Assembly: GCF_030283145.1 (NCBI RefSeq)
Contig: NZ_JASNWE010000003.1
Location: forward strand, 558,001-622,000
DNA length: 64,000 nucleotides
Source: Actinomadura xylanilytica
GTDB taxonomy: Bacteria > Actinomycetota > Actinomycetes > Streptosporangiales > Streptosporangiaceae
Direction: 5' to 3'
The position numbers were made by a program, and so were the translations under genes. The notes beneath the pieces are model-generated. The model was not told the DNA's origin. It made no database searches and saw only the letters and a program-made list of their open reading frames with translations. Of the stretch, positions 56,943-64,000 are shown piece after piece (position 1 is the first letter of the stretch; every line of letters begins with the position of its first letter).

Positions 56943-58483
56943 GGCAGTCTCTCCTGTCGGTTCGAGTCGTCCTGGTCGGGGAATGAGCGCCAGCGGCCGT
57001 CGGCGTCGTCCGCCGGGGGGCGCGGGGCGGGTGCGGTGGTGCCCTCCAGGAGGGCGCCCATGAGGGCGCCCGCCTCTTCGGGTGTCTCGGGCGGCGGGGC
57101 GACTCCGGGCGGGGCGGACGGTTCGGCGGCGGCCCCGGTGTCACGGTTGCGGCGGGAGACGCGTTGCGGCAGCCCGTCCACCTCGCCCGCGGCCGGGACG
57201 GGCACGGGGCCCCTCTCGGGAGTGGGCGCCGGAGGTCCGGCGGAGGACGTGGCGGTGGATCCCGGCGTCTCGACGACCGTCACCGACTCCTCGGGGACGA
57301 GGACGATCACCTGGAGGCCGCCGTACGGGGACTCGTCCAGGGTGACCTTGAAGCCGTGCCGGCGGACGTAGCGGGCGACCACCGGCAGCCCGAGCCGCGG
57401 TACCTCGCCCATGTCGGCCAGGCCGACCTCGCGGGTGCCGTTCAGCAGTTCGCGGGCCTGGGAGAGCCGGGGCTCCTCCAGCCCGGCGCCGTGGTCGTCG
57501 ATCCGGAACACCGCGCCCTGCCCGGAGGCCGCGACCCGGACCTGGACGGTGGTGGCCGTCGGCGAGGACTCGGTGGCGTTGGCCAGCAGCTCGGCCAGCA
57601 CGTGGATCACCGACTCCAGCGCGACCGGGACGATGCCGACGTCGGGGTCGCCCTCCACACCGACCCGCTGGTAGTCCTCGATGCGGGCCTGCGCGGCCTG
57701 CACCGCCTCGGCCAGCCGCATCGGGGTGTCCCACTGCTGGCCCTCCCAGGTCCCGCAGGCGACCGCGAGCCCCTGGGCGAGGCGCGCGGCCTGGGCGGCG
57801 AGGTGGTCGACGACCTGGCAGCCGCCGTACACCTCGGGCAGGTCGCGGTGCCGTTCGGCGGTGGTCGCGGCCTCGGCCTGGACGCGGTGCATCGCCGACT
57901 GGACGCGGCGGGACAGCGCGACCAGGGTGAGCCGCTGCGACTCCATCTCGTCCTGGTGGCCGTGCCGGACTCGGGCGGCGTCGTCGAGCGCGGTGTCGCG
58001 CAGCCCCTCCAGCCGGGCGTCCAGGGCGTCCTCGCCGGCGGGCGCGGCGCCCGGGGGCGGCGGCACCGGGCGGCCGGCCAGCGCGGCGGGGAGCTGGGCG
58101 TTGACCAGGTGCTCGACCATCGCGGTCGCGGCGGCGCAGCGGGCGGACAGGTCGGCGGAGTGCGCCTGCCACGCCTGCTCGCGTTCGACCTCCCGGTGGT
58201 GGCGGTCGCGGAGGTCGGCCGCCTGCCGGTCGAGCCGCCAGTGGCAGCGCGCGATGGCCGCCAGTTTCGCGCGGTGCCGGACGTGCAGCAGCACGGTGGC
58301 GGCCAGCACGGCGAGCGCGGCGGCGTCCGCCGCGAAGGCCAGCGCCCACGCCCCCGGCCCCATGTCGCGGGGCAGCAGCGGCGCGGCGATGACGAATCCC
58401 GCGACGCAGGCGGCGAGCGGCGGTGTCGCCAGCCACAGTGCCCGCCCGCCGGGCGAGGGCGTCGGGGACGCGGAAGGAGTCAT
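56939..58483 (-). CDS. cvnA: conservon sensor histidine-kinase-like ATPase
   Basis: The 514-residue membrane protein has two N-terminal membrane segments (about 16-37 and 43-67), a coiled-coil dimerisation region, and a GHKL ATPase with N-box ELLANATESS and G1 DDHGAG. A disordered Pro/Ala-rich tail of about 110 residues follows. No canonical phospho-acceptor histidine box is obvious, as in other CvnA proteins. It is the first gene of the conservon, with a 12-bp palindrome 140 bp upstream. Confidence 0.92.
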   Translation of the reverse strand: MTPSASPTPSPGGRALWLATPPLAACVAGFVIAAPLLPRDMGPGAWALAFAADAAALAVLAATVLLHVRHRAKLAAIARCHWRLDRQAADLRDRHHREVEREQAWQAHSADLSARCAAATAMVEHLVNAQLPAALAGRPVPPPPGAAPAGEDALDARLEGLRDTALDDAARVRHGHQDEMESQRLTLVALSRRVQSAMHRVQAEAATTAERHRDLPEVYGGCQVVDHLAAQAARLAQGLAVACGTWEGQQWDTPMRLAEAVQAAQARIEDYQRVGVEGDPDVGIVPVALESVIHVLAELLANATESSPTATTVQVRVAASGQGAVFRIDDHGAGLEEPRLSQARELLNGTREVGLADMGEVPRLGLPVVARYVRRHGFKVTLDESPYGGLQVIVLVPEESVTVVETPGSTATSSAGPPAPTPERGPVPVPAAGEVDGLPQRVSRRNRDTGAAAEPSAPPGVAPPPETPEEAGALMGALLEGTTAPAPRPPADDADGRWRSFPDQDDSNRQERLP

Positions 58484-58622
58484 GGCCGCTCTCGTGGGCT
58501 CGGGGGGCGCCGCGCGCCGGTCGGGGAGTTCACGGCTCGGACGCGTCTCAGCGCGGCGGTGCCGGACGCGGCCGATCCCGGTGCGGGGGCGGGACCGTCC
58601 GGCGGGGGCGCCGCCCCGCGTT

Positions 58623-58634
58623 GGGAACGTTCCC
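58623..58634. promoter_or_regulatory. 12-bp palindrome upstream of cvnA
   Basis: GGGAACGTTCCC is a perfect palindrome lying 140 bp before the cvnA start. It may be a dimeric repressor site for the conservon; the regulator is unknown. Confidence 0.35.
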
Positions 58635-59137
58635 TGTTCTCGTCACCGACCTCGTCTGGACGGCCCCGATGTCACCGGGTGTCGTGTGCACCAACTGGCC
58701 CAGGCTTTCTCATCGCTGCCGACGGTCCGAACCCGGCAAGCAAACCGTGAGCCATGGCGCGCGTCAAGAGGGTGATCACCATTTGAAACAGATGAAGTGA
58801 ATGCCACCGAACACGCGATCGAATTGGCCGGCTGCGGAACGTGTCCGAGACCGGCCGGTACCCCTGTCCTCCCCAGCGGAGGCGGCGGTTCGCGGGCCCC
58901 CGAGCAGCGCCGCGACGGGGCGTCCGGGGGGCCGCCGAGAAAGGTCGCGCTTCCCATGGCATTTCGCTCGGCCGAAATATGGGGATGCGGCTCGGGCACC
59001 TCCGGACACTCACTTGAACACGAACTTTATGGCCGAAAATGGTGAGGTCAGAACGGTGCCGGACGGCGCGGTGCGCGCGGCGGCGGGCGGGCGGTGCCGC
59101 CGAGTGCGTCGCGGATCTTCGCGGGCGCCGTCGATCC

Positions 59138-59175
59138 GGCACCCGGGCGCCGTCCGCGGGCACCGCCCGGGTGCC
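59138..59175 (+). promoter_or_regulatory. leader hairpin before the SARP regulator
   Basis: Perfect 12-bp arms GGCACCCGGGCG (59138-59149) and CGCCCGGGTGCC (59164-59175) with a 14-nt loop end about 50 nt before the SARP start codon. No T-run follows, so an RNA structural or operator role is likelier than a simple terminator. Confidence 0.45.
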
Positions 59176-59224
59176 GCCGACCGGGGTGGCACGGAACATG
59201 CGGCGATAGGCCACAATCAGGGCT

Positions 59225-62200
59225 ATGCAGTTCGGCATCCTCGGGCCGGTGGAGGCGCGCGGCGACGACGGGACATCGATCGCCGTGGGCGGTCCTCGCG
59301 TGCGCGCGCTCCTGGCGCTGCTGCTCCTGGACGCGGGCCGGACGGTCACGGCGGAACGGCTGATCGACGGGCTGTACGGGGACGATCCGCCGAGCGGCGC
59401 CGCCAACGCCCTCCAGTCCCAGGTGTCGCGGCTGCGGCGCGGGCTGGGGCCCGCCGGCCTCGTCGAGGGCCGCCCGGCCGGGTACCGGCTCAACGTCGAC
59501 CCGGGCGACGTGGACGTCCACCGGTTCGAACGGCTCGCGCGGGCGGGGCGCCGGGCGCTGACCGGCGCGGACACCGCGGCGAACGGCCCGGGAGGCGCCG
59601 TCGCGGGCGTCCGGGACGCTGCGCGCGCGGCGGACCTGCTGCGCGAGGCGCTCGGGTTGTGGCGCGGGCCCGCGCTGGCCGATCTGGCCGACGTCCCGTT
59701 CGCCGGGGCCCAGGCGGCCCGGCTGGAGGAACTGCGCGTCGCGGCGGCCGAGGACCGCGCGGAGGCCGGGCTGGCGCTCGGCGAGCACGGGCCGCTGGTG
59801 CCGGGGCTGCGCGACCTGGTCGCGGCGCACCCGCTGCGCGAGCGGGCGCGGGCGCTGCTGATGCGCGCGCTGTACGGGGACGGGCGGCAGGCCGAGGCCC
59901 TCTCGGTGTACGAGGACGCGAGGCGGACCCTCGCCGACGAGCTCGGCGCCGACCCCTCGTCCGAGCTCGCCGGCGTGCACCTGGCCGTCCTGCGCGGCGC
60001 GCCCTCCGCCCCGGAGGCCGGGACCGGAGCGCGGGCCGCCGGGTCTCCCCCGCCGCCCGCACGTCCGCTCGGCGTGCCCGCGCAGCTCACCAGCTTCGTC
60101 GGGCGCGAGGACGAGCTGCGGCGGGTCGGGCGGATGCTCGCCGAGGGTCGCCTGGTCACACTGCTCGGGCCGGGCGGGGCGGGCAAGACCCGGCTGGCGA
60201 TCGAGGCGGCCGGGCGCGAGGACGGGGAGGTCTGCTTCGTCGACCTGGCCCCGCTCGGCGCCTCGTCGGAGGTGCCGAAGGCGCTGCTGGGCGCGCTCGG
60301 GCTGCGCGAGAGCGGGATGCTGCCGAACCCGGCCGAGCCGCCGGGCCCGTCCGCCGAGGCGCGGGACGAGCGCCCGCGCGATACCGCCGAGCGGCTGGCC
60401 AGCGCGCTCGCGGGGCGGCGGATGCTGCTGGTCCTCGACAACTGCGAGCACGTCGTGGAGGCGGTCGCGCGGCTCACGCACCGGCTGCTCGGCGCGTGCC
60501 CGGAGCTGCGTGTGCTGGCCACCAGCCGGGAGGCGCTCGCGATCACCGGTGAGGCGCTGCGCCCGCTGCCGCCGCTGGCGCTCCCGCCCGAGGGCGCCGC
60601 CCCGGACGAGGCGTCCGCCTACCCGGCGGTCCGGCTGTTCGCCGACCGGGCCGCGGCCGTGCGGCCCGGTTTCGCGGTGGACGAGGTCACCCTGGCGGCG
60701 GTCCTCCAGATCTGCGCCGCGCTCGACGGGCTGCCGCTGGCCATCGAGCTCGCGGCGGCGCGGCTGCGGTCGCTGCCGGTGACGGAGGTCGCGGCGCGCC
60801 TGGACGACCGGTTCCGGCTGCTGTCGCGCGGCAACCGCACCGCGGCGCCGCGCCACCAGACGCTGCGCGCGGTGGTCGAGTGGAGCTGGGGGCTGCTCGG
60901 CGAGGACGAGCAGACGCTCGCGCGGCGGCTGACGGTGTTCGCGGGCGGGCTGACCCGCGAGTCGGCCGAGGGGGTCTGCGGGCTGCCGCCGTACGACACC
61001 GACGAGCTGCTGGCCGGGCTGGTCGACAAGTCGCTGGTGCAGACCGACGGCGTCCGCTACCGGATGCTCGACACCGTCCGAGCGTTCTGCGCCGAGCAGT
61101 TGGCCGAGGCGGGCGAGACCGAGCGGCTGGAACGGGCGCACGCCGCGTACTTCCTCGACCTCGCCCGCCGCGCCGACCCGGAGCTGCGCGGGGCGGCGCA
61201 GCTCGAGTGGCTGGAGCGGCTCGCGGCCGAGCACGCCAACCTGCACATGGCGCTGCGCCGCTCGGTGCACACCCATCCGGTGTTCGCCCTGCATCTGGTC
61301 GCCGCGCTCACCTGGTACTGGTGGCTGCGCGGACGGATCGAGGGCGCGCCGCTGGCGATCACGCTGCTGGACCGCGTCGGCCTCGACCCGCCGGAGGGGC
61401 TGGAGGAGGAGTACATCCTGTGCGTCACCAACGCGCTGTCGAGCGGATTCACCGGGGCGCGGTCGACGGCCTGGCTCGACCGGGCCACCACGCTGCTGGA
61501 GGGCATCGACCGGACGCTGCGATACCCGTCCACGCTGGTGCTGTGGGCGCTCACCGCCGGTCCGCCCCGGACCGACCCCACCACGCTGCACGAACGGCAT
61601 ATCGGGGCGGACCCCTGGTCGCAGGCGCTCATCGCGATGAGCGAGGGGTTCATGCAGCAGTACGCCGGTGACGTCGACGGCGCGGAGGCGGCGTGCGCGA
61701 CGGCGCTGGCGAGGTTCCGGGCGACCGGCGACCGCTGGGGCATGGCCAACACGCTCGACTCCCTCGCCCAGATCCGCGACTGGCGGGGCGACCGGGAGCG
61801 GTCCCTGGAGCTGCTGGACGAGGCGCTCCGCCTGACCGGGGAGCTCGGCGCACTGGAGGACACCGCCGACCTGCTGTGCCGCCGCGGCGAGGTGTACGTC
61901 CACAGCGGCGACCTCGCGGCGGCGGAGGCCGACTACGAGCAGGCGATCGTGAACGCGCGGCAGGCCGGCACGCCCGACAAGGTGGGCGCGGGCCGCTGCG
62001 GGCTCGGCAACGTCGCGCGCCACCGCGGCGACCTCGCCGGGGCCTGCGCGCTGTACGAGTCCGCGCTGACCGGCTTCGCGTCCAAGCGCTTCATCGCGGC
62101 GGCGGTACGGCTGTCGGCCCAGGTCGGGCTCGGCTGGATCGCGGCGGCCGAGGGGGACGCGGCGCGGGCGCGGGCGATGCACCGGGCCGCGCTGAAGCTC

Positions 62201-62491
62201 ACGTTCGACCACCCGGTCTTCATGTACCGCGCGGCCACGGCCGTCGGCATGGCGGGCGTCGCGCTGCTGGAGGGCGACGGCGAACGGGCCGCACTGCTGA
62301 TCGGCGCGTCCACCGCGATGCACGGCATCCAGGTGCCCGGTGACCCCGACGCCGTGCGGGTCGCCGCCGCGGCCCGCGCCCTCATCGGCGACGGCCCCTT
62401 CGAGGCGGCCCGGAGCCGCGGCGCGGCGCTCCCGGCGGAGGACGCGTTCGCTCTGGTCATCGACGAATCCTCGCCCCGCACGACGGCCTGA
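59225..62491 (+). CDS. AfsR/SARP family regulator with NB-ARC and TPR domains
   Basis: The 1088-residue regulator starts MQFGILGPVEA, the usual SARP opening. It has an OmpR-like DNA-binding domain (about 1-90), a bacterial transcriptional activation domain (about 95-255), an NB-ARC ATPase with Walker A GPGGAGKT near 315-322 and LLVLDNCEH, and C-terminal TPR-like repeats. AfsR-type proteins activate secondary metabolism or export genes on signal binding. The 5-prime leader contains a strong hairpin. The MFS exporter gene begins 82 bp after its stop on the same strand and is a plausible target. Confidence 0.93.
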   Translation: MQFGILGPVEARGDDGTSIAVGGPRVRALLALLLLDAGRTVTAERLIDGLYGDDPPSGAANALQSQVSRLRRGLGPAGLVEGRPAGYRLNVDPGDVDVHRFERLARAGRRALTGADTAANGPGGAVAGVRDAARAADLLREALGLWRGPALADLADVPFAGAQAARLEELRVAAAEDRAEAGLALGEHGPLVPGLRDLVAAHPLRERARALLMRALYGDGRQAEALSVYEDARRTLADELGADPSSELAGVHLAVLRGAPSAPEAGTGARAAGSPPPPARPLGVPAQLTSFVGREDELRRVGRMLAEGRLVTLLGPGGAGKTRLAIEAAGREDGEVCFVDLAPLGASSEVPKALLGALGLRESGMLPNPAEPPGPSAEARDERPRDTAERLASALAGRRMLLVLDNCEHVVEAVARLTHRLLGACPELRVLATSREALAITGEALRPLPPLALPPEGAAPDEASAYPAVRLFADRAAAVRPGFAVDEVTLAAVLQICAALDGLPLAIELAAARLRSLPVTEVAARLDDRFRLLSRGNRTAAPRHQTLRAVVEWSWGLLGEDEQTLARRLTVFAGGLTRESAEGVCGLPPYDTDELLAGLVDKSLVQTDGVRYRMLDTVRAFCAEQLAEAGETERLERAHAAYFLDLARRADPELRGAAQLEWLERLAAEHANLHMALRRSVHTHPVFALHLVAALTWYWWLRGRIEGAPLAITLLDRVGLDPPEGLEEEYILCVTNALSSGFTGARSTAWLDRATTLLEGIDRTLRYPSTLVLWALTAGPPRTDPTTLHERHIGADPWSQALIAMSEGFMQQYAGDVDGAEAACATALARFRATGDRWGMANTLDSLAQIRDWRGDRERSLELLDEALRLTGELGALEDTADLLCRRGEVYVHSGDLAAAEADYEQAIVNARQAGTPDKVGAGRCGLGNVARHRGDLAGACALYESALTGFASKRFIAAAVRLSAQVGLGWIAAAEGDAARARAMHRAALKLTFDHPVFMYRAATAVGMAGVALLEGDGERAALLIGASTAMHGIQVPGDPDAVRVAAAARALIGDGPFEAARSRGAALPAEDAFALVIDESSPRTTA

Positions 62492-62573
62492 CCGGCCGCC
62501 GGCCGCCGCGGCGCACCGCCGTGGTCAGCGGGTGGTGCGCGGACGGTCAGCGGCGGCGCCCAGGCTGCGGGGC

Positions 62574-64000
62574 ATGAGCACTCCACCCGTCTCCACCGCC
62601 CGCAAATGGGCCACCCTCGCGATCTGCGCCCTGATGGCGCTGGTCCCCAACATCGACCTGACCGCGCTGAACCAGGCCATCCCGCATCTGACCGCCGACC
62701 TCGCGCCGTCGGCGACGCAGATCCTGTGGATCGCCGACGCCTACGGCTTCGCCCTCGCCGGGCTGCTGATCACCATGGGCGGGATCGGCGACCGGATCGG
62801 CCACAAGCGGCTGCTGCTCATCGGCGCCGGGCTGTTCGCGGCGGCCTCCGCGGTGACCGCCTACGCCCCGTCCGCCGAGCTGCTGATCGCGGCGCGGGCG
62901 CTGCTCGGGGTCGCCGGGGCCACGCTGATGCCGTCCGCGCTGTCGCTGATCCGCCGGGTCTTCACCGAGCCCAAGGAGCGGACGATGGCGATCGGGATCT
63001 TCAGCGGGGTCGCCGGGCTGGCGGTCGGGCTCGGCCCGGTGCTCGGCGGCGCGCTGCTGGACCACTTCTGGTGGGGCTCGGTGTTCCTGATCAACGTGCC
63101 GATCATGCTGGTGGTGCTGCTGGCCGGGGCGGCCGTGCTGCCGGAGTCGCGCAACCCGGTGCCCGGCCGGCTCGACCTGGCCAGCGTGCCGCTGTCGGTC
63201 GCCGGCGTGCTCGGCCTGGTGTACGCGGTGAAGGAGGCCGCCGCGCACGGCATGGAGCCGCGGGTCGCCGTCGCCGCGGTGATCGGCGTCGCCGGGCTGG
63301 CGGCGTTCCTGCGGCGGCAGACCCGGCTGGACAAGCCGCTGATCGACGTCCGGCTGTTCCGGAAGGCGGCGTTCAGCGGGTCGGTCGGCACCAACATGTT
63401 CGCGATGTTCGCCCTGGTCGCGCAGTCGCTGATCTTCTCGCTGTACTTCCAACTGGTGATCGGCTGGTCGCCGCTGATGTCCGGGCTGGCGGGGCTGCCC
63501 GGCGCGCTCGGCGCGATGATCGGCGGCGCCGCGCTCGCCCCGCCGCTGATCGGCCTGCTCGGCCGGGCCCCGGTGGTGGCGGCCGGCATGGCCGTCTCGG
63601 CGGCGGCGTTCGCGCTGTTCCTGCTGTTCGGCGTCGACACCCACTACCTGGTGATGGTGGGGCCGATGCTGCTGTCCGGGCTCGGCATGGGGATGGCGAT
63701 GACCGTCACCGCCGACACCGTCCTGGCCACGGTGCCCAAGGAGCGCTCCGGTGCCGCGTCCGCGATCTCCGAGACCGCCACCGAGCTCGGCGGCGCGCTC
63801 GGGATGGCCGTCCTCGGCAGCATCCTGAACGCCGTCTACCGCAACGCCCTGGAGCTTCCCGCGGGCGTGCCCCCGGCCGCCGCGACCGCCGCCCGCGACT
63901 CCGTCGGCGCGGCCCTGCACGCCGCCGCGGCGCTGCCCGCGCGGCTCGCGGGGCAGGTCGCGGACGCCGCCAAGATCGCGTTCATGGACGGGCTGCACGC
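62574..64000 (+). CDS. MFS drug exporter, DHA2/EmrB-like (truncated by window edge)
   Basis: The frame is open to the window end (at least 475 residues). It has multiple membrane segments, motif A GGIGDRIGHKRLL near residues 64-76, motif C GVAGLAVGLGPVLGG and a Pro/Ala-rich last loop, as in 14-segment DHA2 proton antiporters that expel drugs. The ATG lies after a GC-rich stretch without a strong ribosome site. It lies directly downstream of the SARP gene, suggesting it exports a compound whose genes that regulator controls. Confidence 0.88.
   Translation, partial: MSTPPVSTARKWATLAICALMALVPNIDLTALNQAIPHLTADLAPSATQILWIADAYGFALAGLLITMGGIGDRIGHKRLLLIGAGLFAAASAVTAYAPSAELLIAARALLGVAGATLMPSALSLIRRVFTEPKERTMAIGIFSGVAGLAVGLGPVLGGALLDHFWWGSVFLINVPIMLVVLLAGAAVLPESRNPVPGRLDLASVPLSVAGVLGLVYAVKEAAAHGMEPRVAVAAVIGVAGLAAFLRRQTRLDKPLIDVRLFRKAAFSGSVGTNMFAMFALVAQSLIFSLYFQLVIGWSPLMSGLAGLPGALGAMIGGAALAPPLIGLLGRAPVVAAGMAVSAAAFALFLLFGVDTHYLVMVGPMLLSGLGMGMAMTVTADTVLATVPKERSGAASAISETATELGGALGMAVLGSILNAVYRNALELPAGVPPAAATAARDSVGAALHAAAALPARLAGQVADAAKIAFMDGLH

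Larger units (their letters stand above)
58484..59224. other. long intergenic region between conservon and SARP gene
   Basis: This 741-bp gap has no frame with convincing coding character. It holds the GGGAACGTTCCC palindrome, an AT-richer patch at about 58965-59040 that probably contains the SARP promoter, and a strong hairpin at 59138-59175. Nothing else stands out. Confidence 0.4.

Noticed and set aside
58797..59045. A small frame starting MNATEHAIELAG in the conservon/SARP gap
   Set aside because: No ribosome site, weak third-position GC pattern and no recognisable motif.
1..64000. CRISPR arrays, tRNA or rRNA genes, integrases and insertion sequences
   Set aside because: None was seen by eye: no regularly spaced repeats, no recognisable tRNA-like sequence and no transposase or integrase motifs.

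Overview
The window is about 70% G+C, with strong third-position GC bias, tightly overlapping genes, XRE/DUF397 pairs and a complete conservon (cvnABCDE). This points to a filamentous actinomycete, perhaps Actinomadura or a related Streptosporangiales genus. The genus is an inference and the sequence does not prove it. No tRNA, rRNA, CRISPR array, insertion sequence or integrase was seen.

Layout. (1) 1-1746: a small rightward operon (90-aa protein, DUF6879 protein, DUF6082-like membrane protein) behind a good promoter. (2) 1790-19873, all leftward: a 2209-aa DEAD-type helicase with DUF1998 and a Vsr-like nuclease domain, a RelE-fold/UvrD helicase fusion, a soluble Ser/Thr kinase, a 1997-aa coiled/STAND-like ATPase and a beta-CASP metallo-nuclease. 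(3) 20327-23565: a membrane protein, then a typical actinobacterial XRE/DUF397/anti-sigma-like ATPase module. (4) 23773-34905, leftward: an HsdM-like DNA methylase with built-in recognition domain, a second soluble kinase, a DrmD-like SNF2 helicase and a 1663-aa Eco57I/PglX-like adenine methylase whose C-terminal half carries a foreign AT-rich cassette. (5) 35252-46082, rightward: a HelD-like RNA-polymerase-associated helicase coupled to a complete Wadjet system, JetABCD of the TIGR02677/02678/02680/02679 type. (6) 46160-50063, leftward: UvrD-like helicase, DarT-like ADP-ribosyltransferase and ADP-ribosylglycohydrolase joined by ATGA overlaps. (7) 50388-54168: a GT-B-like protein with a heptamer repeat in its coding sequence, and an NB-ARC/TPR protein. 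(8) 54280-58483: conservon with a CYP157-like P450. (9) 59225-64000: AfsR/SARP regulator and an MFS exporter cut by the window edge.

Regions 2, 4, 5 and 6 together look like a dense anti-phage/anti-plasmid defence island. Recurrent parts are helicases that sense or unwind invading nucleic acid, methylases that mark self, kinases that may gate activation, and nucleases or toxins as effectors. Wadjet is a known system. The five-gene helicase/kinase/STAND/beta-CASP operon and the helicase/DarT/ARH operon match no published system I can name with confidence, and they are the best candidates for something undescribed. The kinase/SNF2 helicase/methylase set resembles parts of BREX type 2 (Pgl) and DISARM, but no PglZ, DrmB or DrmC gene is present beside it.
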